A DNA stretch of 23,698 bases, taken from the NCBI GenBank assembly GCA_964383675.1, contig CAYLHX010000022.1, positions 1 to 23,698 on the forward strand, written 5' to 3'. This stretch comes from CAYLHX01 sp964383675 (GTDB lineage Bacteria; Patescibacteriota; Gracilibacteria; UBA1369; LOWO2-01-FULL-3). Positions 15,099-22,464 of this stretch are shown one piece after another. The notes under the pieces were generated by a model that made no database searches, was not told where the DNA came from, and saw nothing but the letters and a program-made list of their open reading frames with translations. Made by a program: the position numbers and the translations under genes. How positions within the stretch are numbered: position 1 is the first letter of the stretch; each line of letters opens with the position of its first letter.

Positions 15099-15650
15099 AT
15101 GGTGATTCTGGTAATGGGAAAAATCGCCTCCGGTAAGTCAGAGGTGGTAAAGCTTTTTCAAGATAAAGGTTTTCATGCAATTTTTGCTGACAAAGTTGCC
15201 GCTACTTTATATTTGTCGAATCAGGCTGGTGCTCTTGCTGTGCGAGAGAATTTTGGTTCTGAGTTTTTGAAGGTTGACGGTTCTGTGGATCGTTTGAAAT
15301 TGAGGGAGTTGGTTTTTAATGATTTGTTGGAGCTTGAAAGGTTGAATAGGATTGTTCACCCTTTGATATTTGCCGAGATAGCTGGAATGTTGAAGAATTT
15401 GAGAGGTAAAAATGTGGTTGTGGAGTTGACCTACTTGCCGAATTTCCCTTTTGATAAGCTGATTTGGGTGGAGAGAGTGGAAGACGGTATTGTGAATACT
15501 TTAGTGAGCGAAAGAGGTTTTAGTCCTGATTTGGCTGTGAAGACGTTCAATATCTTGTCCAGCCCGGCCGAGGTGGATTTTGTTATCGATAACAACGGTG
15601 AACTTTCCGAGTTAAAAGGAAAAGTTGAGGAGATTTTTTCTTGTTTTTAG
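15099..15650 (+). CDS. coaE: Dephospho-CoA kinase-like P-loop kinase
   Basis: The protein has 183 residues, slightly short for CoaE (about 200). GKIASGKS (residues 7-14) is the Walker A loop. FHAIFADKVAATLY stands where CoaE has I-D-A-D-x-(I/V)-(A/S)-(R/H). The helix VDGSVDRLKLRELVFND, the RLNRIVHPLI motif and the late hydrophobic VVVELTYL strand match the family order. CoaE phosphorylates dephospho-CoA at the last step of CoA synthesis. The usual Asp pair of the D-A-D motif is reduced to one Asp, and the lid is poorly recognisable. A divergent CoaE or another small P-loop kinase is therefore possible. It is between the HEPN-like gene and gatB, with 43 bases before the likely gatB start. Confidence 0.65.
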   Translation: MVILVMGKIASGKSEVVKLFQDKGFHAIFADKVAATLYLSNQAGALAVRENFGSEFLKVDGSVDRLKLRELVFNDLLELERLNRIVHPLIFAEIAGMLKNLRGKNVVVELTYLPNFPFDKLIWVERVEDGIVNTLVSERGFSPDLAVKTFNILSSPAEVDFVIDNNGELSELKGKVEEIFSCF

Positions 15651-15693
15651 CTAAGGGGGTTTGTATTATGCCTTTGTTATTTCAAAACTTAAG

Positions 15694-17142
15694 ATGGAAT
15701 TTGAAGCAGTAATCGGTTTGGAGATCCATGTGCAGATTTCTACAAAGACAAAGATGTTTTGTAGATGTGACAACGATTCTTTCGATAAAGAGCCGAATGT
15801 GAATGTTTGCCCTGTTTGTATGGGCTTTCCCGGACAGTTGCCGGTTATTAATGAGGAGGCCGTACAGAAGGGGATCAAGGCCGCCTTGGCTTTAGGCTGT
15901 GAGATTCCTTCTTCCTGCAAATTTGACCGCAAGAACTACTTTTATCCGGATAACCCCAAAGGTTTTCAAATTTCTCAGTATGACGAGCCTCTGTCCAAAG
16001 ATGGTAGAATTGAGGTGGAAGTTGGTGAAAATGGTGGAGAAAGTTATGTTAAGGAGATTGGTATCACACGTTTGCACTTAGAGGATGATGCCGGAAAGTT
16101 GACCCATGTCCGCAATGGATCATTGGTGGATTTTAACCGTTCTGGTACTCCTCTGATGGAGATTGTTTCGGAACCGGATATGCGCAGTGCCACTGAAGCT
16201 TCGGCTTATGCGCGTGAGGTTCAGAAAATTGTACGTTATGTTGGAAGTAGTGAGGCCGATATGGAAAAGGGAATGATGCGTTTTGATGCGAGTGTCTCTA
16301 TTCGTCCAAAAGGTGAAACTAAGCTTTATCCACGTGCGGAGATTAAAAATTTGAATTCTTTTAGAGCTTTGGAAAGCTCGATTGTCTATGAAATAAAACG
16401 ACAAGAGGAGAGTTGGCAGGAGGGAGGAGCTTTGAAAGGTCCGGTTACTGTGGGTTGGGACGATGATAAGAAAAAGACTTTTTTCATGAGGGAAAAGGAG
16501 GAAAGTGATGATTATCGTTACTTCCCGGAGCCTGATTTGCCACCATTGCATGTTGATGCGGTCATGGTTGAAGAGTTTAAAAAGGAGATTCCTGAACTTC
16601 CCGGAGTTAAAAAGAAACGTTATGTCGATGAATTCGATTTGACTGAAGATGATGCGCGTATTTTGTCCGAAGATGCTAAGATGGCGGCCTATTTTGATCG
16701 AGTTGTGGAGATTTCCGGAGACGCTAAGAAGGCTGTTTCCTTTATTACCACGATTTTGATGAAGCATTTGAATGAAGAGTTAATTTCTATTGGTCAGCAA
16801 AAAATTACGGCCGAGATGATGGCGGAGTTGATTGAATTGGTTAATAATGGTGATATTTCTAATAATCTGGCTAAGGGCGAAGTTTTTGAAGAGATGTATA
16901 ATAGTGGTAAATGGCCGAGGGCAATAGTTGAGGAGAAGGGTTTGAAACAGGTTAGTGATACCGGTGCAATTGAAGAAGTCGCCAAGAAGGTTATTGAGTC
17001 TAATCCTGGTCCGGTTCAGGATATTTTGGATGGTAAGGATAAGGCTATCGGCTTTTTGGTTGGTCAGGTTATGAAGGAGATGAAGGGGCAGGCTAATCCC
17101 GCTGTAGCGAACGAAATAATTCGCAAACTGGTAAAAATGTGA
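15694..17142 (+). CDS. gatB: Aspartyl/glutamyl-tRNA(Asn/Gln) amidotransferase subunit B
   Basis: The protein has 482 residues from the ATG at 15694, giving MEFEAVIGLEIHVQ, the expected start. The frame extends upstream to a TTG at 15661, but those 11 residues fit no GatB. The signatures include CPVCMGFPGQLPV, KFDRKNYFYPDNPKGFQISQYD, HLEDDAGK, NRSGTPLMEIVSEPD, EIKNLNS and RYFPEPDLPPL. The C-terminal YqeY-like helical tail ends in a natural position. GatCAB amidates Glu-tRNA(Gln) and/or Asp-tRNA(Asn). gatA and gatC are not in this window. The gene ends with TGA followed immediately in frame by TAG. A 14-codon overlapping ORF (15668-15712) precedes and overlaps the start. Confidence 0.96.
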   Translation: MEFEAVIGLEIHVQISTKTKMFCRCDNDSFDKEPNVNVCPVCMGFPGQLPVINEEAVQKGIKAALALGCEIPSSCKFDRKNYFYPDNPKGFQISQYDEPLSKDGRIEVEVGENGGESYVKEIGITRLHLEDDAGKLTHVRNGSLVDFNRSGTPLMEIVSEPDMRSATEASAYAREVQKIVRYVGSSEADMEKGMMRFDASVSIRPKGETKLYPRAEIKNLNSFRALESSIVYEIKRQEESWQEGGALKGPVTVGWDDDKKKTFFMREKEESDDYRYFPEPDLPPLHVDAVMVEEFKKEIPELPGVKKKRYVDEFDLTEDDARILSEDAKMAAYFDRVVEISGDAKKAVSFITTILMKHLNEELISIGQQKITAEMMAELIELVNNGDISNNLAKGEVFEEMYNSGKWPRAIVEEKGLKQVSDTGAIEEVAKKVIESNPGPVQDILDGKDKAIGFLVGQVMKEMKGQANPAVANEIIRKLVKM

Positions 17143-17173
17143 TAGACTCCTTTTAAGTTTTTAACTCATTTCT

Positions 17174-17449
17174 ATGTTTGCAACATCTGGCGATATCTTA
17201 AATATCTCTCTGGCGGTTGGCTTTATTGTATTGGTAATTTTCCTTTGTATTTTAATATTCTACGCAATTCTTATTTTGCGCGATTTTTCAAAGGTTGTTG
17301 AAGATGTTCAAGAAGTTGTCGATAAGGTTCATACTACAATTGTAGAACCGCTTAAGGCCGTTGATTATATTATTGAAAGAGCCAGGCCCTACGTTGAAAG
17401 CATTATTGAAAGACGAGCCAAGGCTAAGTCCAAGAAAAAAGCTTCTTAG
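17174..17449 (+). CDS. Small single-span membrane protein of unknown function
   Basis: The protein has 91 residues. A hydrophobic helix (about residues 9-35) is followed by a helical cytoplasmic tail with VVEDVQEVVDKVHTTIVEPLKAVDYII and a basic lysine-rich end. The heptad-like spacing suggests a short coiled coil. It resembles small DUF948-like membrane proteins in size and layout, but I cannot confirm the family. It lies 31 bases after gatB. Its 3' end overlaps the convergent glycosyltransferase gene by 26 bases. Confidence 0.65.
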   Translation: MFATSGDILNISLAVGFIVLVIFLCILIFYAILILRDFSKVVEDVQEVVDKVHTTIVEPLKAVDYIIERARPYVESIIERRAKAKSKKKAS

Positions 17450-18275
17450 TTTTTGGTCCTAGATTAACCTTGAGAACGGTAAGTGGGAATTTAATGGTGG
17501 CGTTGTAAATCCTGCGGATTCTTTTTGGTTCTTGAACGAGTCTGTACAACCATTCAAGTCCGAGTTTTTGCATCCATTTCGGTGCTCTTCTCCGTGCGCC
17601 GGCTATGAAGTCAAAGGCACCGCCCACGCCCATAGCTACTTTCACGCTTTTCATTTTCGGTAAATTGCGATAGAGCCAAAACTCTTGGGCTGGAGCGCCG
17701 TAAGCCACAAACAGAAAGGTTGGCCGCTTATTGTTGATTATTTCAATAATACTGTTTTCCTCTTCCTTTAGAGGTGAGCCGCTGTAGGTGCCAATAATTT
17801 TTAGGTCTGGGTATTTTTGTGTGAGATTTTCCTTGGTTGTTTCAGCAACTCCATCGGCCGCGCCCAGGAGAAAAACGGTTAGCTTATTTGCGGCGGCCTT
17901 CTGGCAAAGTTCTTGCATAAGATCCGTGCCGGTAACGCGCTCTGGTATTACACTTTTAATATACTTGGGGTAAAACAAAATGGTGGCCAAGGAGAAAAAG
18001 AATTTTAAAACTTTCATTGTATTGCCACTGTTCTCTGTAATTTTCAGATATTTCGCCGCCCAAAGAATCCCTATTCCATCGGGAATATTGAGGGAAGTTT
18101 TGTTTAGTATTTTTAAGTACCTATCATTTTTTTGAGCTTCAAGAAGAAACTCCGGATTGGGGGTGGCTAGTTGGTGTTGATCATTCTTAGCTGCCCAAGC
18201 TGTTATTTTACTTTTTGCCTCTTCTATAGTTATTTTATCGAAGGGTACTTTGAGAATTCTTATTTTTTCCTGCAT
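17424..18275 (-). CDS. WecG/TagA/CpsF-family glycosyltransferase
   Basis: The protein has 283 residues. TPNPEFL (Thr38) and NIPDGIGILWAAK (Asp66) correspond to the active-site Thr and Asp described for TagA. TGTDLM, FLLGAADGVAE, VAYGAPAQEFWL and MGVGGAFDFIAGARRRAPKWM are the family landmarks. A C-terminal positively charged segment, WLYRLVQEPKRIRRI, is the membrane-interacting appendage seen in this family. Members add N-acetylmannosamine (or a related uronic acid) to a lipid-linked GlcNAc for teichoic acid or enterobacterial common antigen. The acceptor here is unknown. Its start overlaps the methyltransferase gene by 16 bases, so they share a minus-strand operon. Confidence 0.9.
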   Translation of the reverse strand: MQEKIRILKVPFDKITIEEAKSKITAWAAKNDQHQLATPNPEFLLEAQKNDRYLKILNKTSLNIPDGIGILWAAKYLKITENSGNTMKVLKFFFSLATILFYPKYIKSVIPERVTGTDLMQELCQKAAANKLTVFLLGAADGVAETTKENLTQKYPDLKIIGTYSGSPLKEEENSIIEIINNKRPTFLFVAYGAPAQEFWLYRNLPKMKSVKVAMGVGGAFDFIAGARRRAPKWMQKLGLEWLYRLVQEPKRIRRIYNATIKFPLTVLKVNLGPKTKKLFSWT

Positions 18276-18940
18276 ACAAAGGTAAGATTATGACCACTCT
18301 TTTCTTCAATTATTTCAAAACCGTTTTTTTGAAGTAAAGTTTTTATTTCTTTTGAGGTGAAGGCGTAGTAGTACCTTTTAATGCCGCTTTTACTCCAGGG
18401 AATAAAGGTGTCTCTACTGTCATATTTGCCTAATGAATATATATGTCGGATGCGGGATTGCCAAATATATTTTTTGTATTTTGGTTGAAAAAGGTTCCAG
18501 ACTGTTATGAATAAAAGACCGTTCTCACTAAGCACTCTTCGAATTTCCTGTAGTGCTTTTTGACGATATTCCTTTGATGGTAGGTGGTGAAATGCTGCAA
18601 TTGAAACCACCAAGTCCTTACTATTGGTTTCAACGGGTAATTTTAGAAAACTTCCTTCCAAAAACATGGATTCTCCTAAGCTTTTTTTGGCTTGTTCCAA
18701 AAGTTTTGGGCTAATGTCGACTCCTTTGTAGTCTGAATCTATTTTTTCCTCTTTGAGGAATTTTAGAAATCTTCCGTTACCACAGCCTATATCTAGAATT
18801 TTTTGGTGATTTTTGAGATAGGGGAGGATTTGATTGAATTCAGGCCAGCTGTGCTGTCTGGTTTGGTGGAATTCAGTTGAGATTGAATCGTAATCCTTGC
18901 TGACTTTTTCGACTATCGATTTTGCGGTTTCTCGGTCCAT
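18260..18940 (-). CDS. Class I SAM-dependent methyltransferase resembling tRNA wobble-uridine methyltransferase Trm9/ALKBH8
   Basis: The protein has 226 residues. The SAM motif ILDIGCGNG lies at 48-56 and VSIAAFHHLPS at 112-122. Several features are specific to Trm9-type enzymes and not to generic UbiE-like ones. YDSISTEFHQTRQHSWPEF (17-35) parallels the Trm9 opening Y-x-x-I-x-x-x-F-x-x-T-R-x-x-x-W-P. ITVWNLFQ (145-152) parallels the x-x-x-W-A-L-E-Q strand. RDTFIPW (176-182) and KRYYYAFTSKEI (188-199) parallel the D-x-F-V-P-W and YYHLY/F-x-x-x-E-L blocks. In eukaryotes Trm9 methylates cm5U34 made by Elp3. elp3 lies about 1.5 kb away in this window. The function here is unproven, and a role with the neighbouring glycosyltransferase is the main alternative. 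It is divergent from the LysM gene. Confidence 0.75.
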   Translation of the reverse strand: MDRETAKSIVEKVSKDYDSISTEFHQTRQHSWPEFNQILPYLKNHQKILDIGCGNGRFLKFLKEEKIDSDYKGVDISPKLLEQAKKSLGESMFLEGSFLKLPVETNSKDLVVSIAAFHHLPSKEYRQKALQEIRRVLSENGLLFITVWNLFQPKYKKYIWQSRIRHIYSLGKYDSRDTFIPWSKSGIKRYYYAFTSKEIKTLLQKNGFEIIEEKSGHNLTFVCRKK

Positions 18941-18968
18941 TTCTATATCTTATTGAGCCAATTTTTGC

Positions 18969-18974
18969 TATAAT
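18969..18974 (+). promoter_or_regulatory. Extended -10 promoter element before the LysM gene
   Basis: TTGCTATAATAATGGG contains a TGC-TATAAT extended -10 box (18969-18974). No convincing -35 hexamer is seen. Nearly the same sequence, TCTGCTATAATATAAGG, precedes the gene at 23470. Transcription would start near 18981, with a leader of about 24 bases before the ATG at 19005. Confidence 0.5.
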
Positions 18975-19004
18975 AATGGGATTAAATTTAATTTACAAAA
19001 GAAA

Positions 19005-20411
19005 ATGGGAGATAAGCCATCTGAGAGTTTTGATTTGAGGAAGCGTTGTGAAGCCGTTGCGCCGGCCAGGGACAAACAGGCTTGCACTAAGCGGGCTCGT
19101 GAAGCTATGCGTCAGTTTTGTGATGTAATGCCTTTTGCCGATGATCTTAGGGATGATGTTTGGGGTAACGGTGATTTTTCTGTTGAGCGTAAAGGTGGCG
19201 ATTATACTCGGGCTGAAGAGTTGGCACGTACTGAAAAGTTGCCTAATGGCGAAGTTGTTTTGCGTGATGTTGGAGTGGTTTTTTATAAAGTTCGTCCTGG
19301 AGACTCTATTTGGAAGATTCGTCAAAGATTGTCTAAGTATAAAGAGTTTGCTTATCTGCAAGATTTGCCTGAGGACAGGTTGTCTTCTTTTAATATCAAC
19401 CCTAGGGATTTGCAGGCTCACATGTGGTTGCCGATTCCTCGAAAACCCGAAGATCGGCATTTGGAGGAGCCTGTATTTGCAAATTATTGCAGTCAGGCTA
19501 TTGATGAGCTTGGAAGTCATAGGGTTTATGGTCCGAAGCTTAAGAAATTGTTGGAAAAAGTTTCAAAGAGGGATCTTATTGCTTTAATGATGGCGGTGGC
19601 GAAATCCGAATGCGGCAAAAGTCCGTTGGGACAGTTTACTTTTTTCCGTTATGAAAAACGTCATAAGGCTTTTTCATATTCGATTTTCCATGTGCTTATG
19701 GTGGGGCCGGGTCTTAAGGCTCGCTCTACTTTAAATATGACTGAAGGGCAGACCTATCATCCTAAAAATGCCGCTAAGCTCTTTTTGGGATTCCTCTTTG
19801 AAAAGTCCGGTGATCCTTCGAAATTTTTTCCTGTTTTGGATAAACTTGAGGATTTTGCGACATTTTACAATGGTAGCGGTTGGAGAATAAACAACAAAGC
19901 TTATCCGGGTAGAATTAAGGGGCATTATAAGGATGCTCAGGATATTTTGAAGGGTGCTGATTTTCCGGTTGCTAGGTGTGTTAAGCGGGCGAAACCTGTA
20001 GTCGTAGTTGCCGATGGTTCTGGTGTCGTGAAGGGGCCTGTGGTTAAACCGGTTGCAAAGCCTATCGTAAAGCCTAAAGTGGCTCCTGCCGAAAAAACTA
20101 CCGAGATCACAAAAATGTGGGAAAGTGCGAGAGTTCAGTTATTCACAGTGGGGAAAGGTACAAATTTGGTTGAGGCTATTTTAAATTCTAATTGGGCCAA
20201 TTCTCAGAGAGCTGGAATTCCTTCGATTTTGGAGACCAATGCAAATGCTCGTAAATGTGCTGAACGAATTTTGCAGTATCTTGAGGATATGTATGGTGAT
20301 TATACTTATTTTGCGGATGATAAAATTGGTGTGGGGGTCGATAAACATGGACCTTTTATTTTATTTAAAAGACGTGGTCAGGATCGGGCTTTTCTGAGGT
20401 TTCAGGAATAG
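19005..20411 (+). CDS. LysM protein with lysozyme-like domain, no visible signal peptide
   Basis: The protein has 468 residues. A LysM module lies at about 93-145 (VVFYKVRPGDSIWKIRQRL to MWLPIP). A helical domain follows (about 185-315) with AVAKSECGKSPLGQF, where Glu202 is a candidate catalytic acid, then TEGQTYHPKNAAKLFLG and FATFYNGSGWR. The FYNGSG motif is typical of lysozyme or muramidase C-terminal loops. A Pro/Lys/Val-rich linker (about 330-355) leads to an unrecognised C-terminal domain of about 100 residues. Such proteins usually bind and cut peptidoglycan. However, the N-terminus is charged and hydrophilic (MGDKPSESFDLRKRC), with no signal peptide or membrane segment. Export is therefore unexplained. 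The start ATG fits the promoter. The hydrolase assignment is inference. Confidence 0.65.
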   Translation: MGDKPSESFDLRKRCEAVAPARDKQACTKRAREAMRQFCDVMPFADDLRDDVWGNGDFSVERKGGDYTRAEELARTEKLPNGEVVLRDVGVVFYKVRPGDSIWKIRQRLSKYKEFAYLQDLPEDRLSSFNINPRDLQAHMWLPIPRKPEDRHLEEPVFANYCSQAIDELGSHRVYGPKLKKLLEKVSKRDLIALMMAVAKSECGKSPLGQFTFFRYEKRHKAFSYSIFHVLMVGPGLKARSTLNMTEGQTYHPKNAAKLFLGFLFEKSGDPSKFFPVLDKLEDFATFYNGSGWRINNKAYPGRIKGHYKDAQDILKGADFPVARCVKRAKPVVVVADGSGVVKGPVVKPVAKPIVKPKVAPAEKTTEITKMWESARVQLFTVGKGTNLVEAILNSNWANSQRAGIPSILETNANARKCAERILQYLEDMYGDYTYFADDKIGVGVDKHGPFILFKRRGQDRAFLRFQE

Positions 20412-20469
20412 ACAAAACTCTATAAAAATGTTATTGGATGTGTTAGGATGCCTTTGTTAACCGCACAGG

Positions 20470-22179
20470 ATGGATTTTTCGAAAATTGATTTAGCTGAAA
20501 ATCAGGATTTGGCTCGTATTATTGTTGAGAGAGCCTCTGCCCAAAAGTTTAAGAGGAGGAGGGATTTTGAGAAATTTCGTAATGGAATTGTGAAGGAGTA
20601 CAAGGGCTGCATTTTTCATAATTTGTATCTCATTAAGGCTTATAATGACCTCTTGAAAGAGGGGAAAATTTCTCAAAATCCCTCTCTTTTGAGTTTTATT
20701 CAAAAACGTAGTGTAAGAACCATGAGTGGTGTTGCTCCTGTTACGGTTATGACTAAGCCTTTTCCCTGTCCGGGACGTTGTGTCTATTGTCCGACCGATG
20801 TACGTATGCCGAAGAGCTACCTGCCAACCCAGCCGGCGGCACAGCGGGCTTTTAGGCAGAGATTTCATCCATATACTCAAGTCTTCGTGCGCCTAAAAGC
20901 CCTAGCTATGACCGGACATGAGGTTTCAAAAGTTGAATTAAGAGTAATTGGTGGTACCTGGAGTTCTTATCCCAAGAAGTATCAAACTTGGTTTATTAAA
21001 CAGTGTCTGTTGGCAATGAATGAATTCAAAGCTCAAATTTCCGATGAAAAAACAGATAAGATGGCCAATATTACTAAAAAGCAATATGTGGAAAGTGTTT
21101 ATGGTGTGGATGAGGTTAATACCGTTATGATTCGCAGCTTAAATAAAGTTCCTTTGAAAATTGAGCAGGTTATAGCGGAAAATGAGCTTTCTGAAGTGCG
21201 TTGCATTGGGGTGAATATTGAAACCCGTCCGGACTTTATTAGTGAAAAGGAAATTAAGAGATTGAGGAAGCTTGGTGTGACCAAAGTGGAAATTGGTGTT
21301 CAAACTACCGATGACAAGGTTCAGGCCTTAACAAAGCGTGGTCATGGTCTTGAGGCTGTTCGTCGAGCGACAAGTTTATTGAAGGATGCCGGTTTTAAAA
21401 TCGGTTATCACATGATGCCGAATTTACCTGGTTCGTCTATAGAATTGGATAAGAGAATGGTGGGGGACTTGTTTACCGGAGCGGAATATCAACCTGATTA
21501 TCTTAAAATCTATCCCTGCGTAGTGATTCCCGGCACCGAGCTCTCCGAAACCTATCAAAAAGGTGAATATGAACCCTATGACGATAAAACATTGGAAGAG
21601 GTTTTGTTGGAAGAGATGCGCTCGATACCTGAGTGGTGTCGAGTGGATAGAGTTGCCAGAGATATTCCGGCCAATGATATTGAGGCCGGTTTTAAGGTTT
21701 CCAATATAAGGCAGGTTTTGGAAGAACGGTTGATAAAAGAAGGAACCCCATGCCGTGATATTCGCTCACGAGAGGTGCAAAATGTAGAGGTGAATCCCTC
21801 TGATATTGAGTTGGTTGTGAGATCTTATGAGGCCAGTGGCGGTAGAGAATATTTTATTTCATACGAAGATGTAAAGAAGGACAAGCTTGTCGCCTTGATT
21901 AGATTGCGTTTACCTGGTCGGACTTTTATAAAAGAACTTAAAGGGGTGGCAATTGTGCGAGAGGTGCACGTTTATGGCCGACAGATACCTGTTGGAAAGA
22001 TTGATGTTCTAAATAAACAACATAGTGGCTGGGGGACCAGATTGCTTTGTGATGCTGAAGAAATTGCTCGGCAACAGGGTTTTAAACGTATGGCGATAAT
22101 TGCCGGAATTGGCACTAGAGACTATTATAGGAAGAGAGGGTACCAGCTTGTAGGGACTTATATGCTTAAGAATCTTTAA
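20470..22179 (+). CDS. elp3: Elp3-type radical SAM / GNAT tRNA uridine-34 modification enzyme
   Basis: The protein has 569 residues, close to archaeal, eukaryotic and bacterial Elp3. The radical-SAM cluster motif is CPGRCVYC, with Cys100, Cys104 and Cys107. VRTMSGVAPVTVMTKPFPC, VYCPTDVRMPKSYLPTQPAAQRAF, KVELRVIGGTWSSYPKKYQ and NIETRPDFISEKEIKRL are strongly conserved Elp3 blocks. The C-terminal GNAT acetyl-CoA domain spans about 430-569 with GWGTRLLCDAEEIARQQGF and TRDYYRKRGYQLVGTYM. Elp3 transfers a carboxymethyl group from acetyl-CoA to U34 of tRNA, giving cm5U34. Bacterial stand-alone Elp3 proteins have been described in a few lineages. It has no other Elongator subunits nearby. It starts with ATG after CACAGG and is followed by the zinc-ribbon gene nine bases later. 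Confidence 0.96.
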   Translation: MDFSKIDLAENQDLARIIVERASAQKFKRRRDFEKFRNGIVKEYKGCIFHNLYLIKAYNDLLKEGKISQNPSLLSFIQKRSVRTMSGVAPVTVMTKPFPCPGRCVYCPTDVRMPKSYLPTQPAAQRAFRQRFHPYTQVFVRLKALAMTGHEVSKVELRVIGGTWSSYPKKYQTWFIKQCLLAMNEFKAQISDEKTDKMANITKKQYVESVYGVDEVNTVMIRSLNKVPLKIEQVIAENELSEVRCIGVNIETRPDFISEKEIKRLRKLGVTKVEIGVQTTDDKVQALTKRGHGLEAVRRATSLLKDAGFKIGYHMMPNLPGSSIELDKRMVGDLFTGAEYQPDYLKIYPCVVIPGTELSETYQKGEYEPYDDKTLEEVLLEEMRSIPEWCRVDRVARDIPANDIEAGFKVSNIRQVLEERLIKEGTPCRDIRSREVQNVEVNPSDIELVVRSYEASGGREYFISYEDVKKDKLVALIRLRLPGRTFIKELKGVAIVREVHVYGRQIPVGKIDVLNKQHSGWGTRLLCDAEEIARQQGFKRMAIIAGIGTRDYYRKRGYQLVGTYMLKNL

Positions 22180-22188
22180 CTTAAACTC

Positions 22189-22455
22189 ATGAGTTCGGAA
22201 ACGAAAATTTGCCGTAATTGTTCCAAGCAGTTTTTGGTGCTTGATAAAGAGCGCGATTTTTTGCGCAAAAAGGAGTTGCCTTTGCCGGTTGATTGTCCGA
22301 AGTGTCGTCAGGATCATAGACTTTCCTATCGCAACGAACGCAATTTGTATCGTCGAACATGTGATCAATGTCATGATTCGATGATTTCTCCTTATAGTGC
22401 AGAGAGTCCTTATGTTGTTTATTGTCAGAAGTGTTTTTGGGAGTATGTTGGTTAA
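22189..22455 (+). CDS. Zinc-ribbon protein, probably the N-terminal part of a split zinc-ribbon/Cys-rich protein
   Basis: The protein has 88 residues with four CxxC pairs: CRNC, CPKC, CDQC and CQKC. They form two zinc ribbons separated by RLSYRNERNLYRRTC. In related CPR proteins as I recall them, this double ribbon is followed without a break by a long cysteine-rich repeat region. Here a TAA at 22453-22455 ends it. The next gene continues in the same frame after three sense codons. The two are therefore either naturally split or one gene interrupted by a nonsense codon. It starts nine bases after elp3 and is probably co-transcribed with it. Confidence 0.75.
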   Translation: MSSETKICRNCSKQFLVLDKERDFLRKKELPLPVDCPKCRQDHRLSYRNERNLYRRTCDQCHDSMISPYSAESPYVVYCQKCFWEYVG

Positions 22456-22464
22456 ATCATTTTT

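Noticed and set aside
22189..22455. Trm112-like activator for the Trm9-like methyltransferase
   Set aside because: The four CxxC pairs form a double zinc ribbon that fits the N-terminus of the Cys-rich protein downstream. The Trm112 fold and sequence are not seen.
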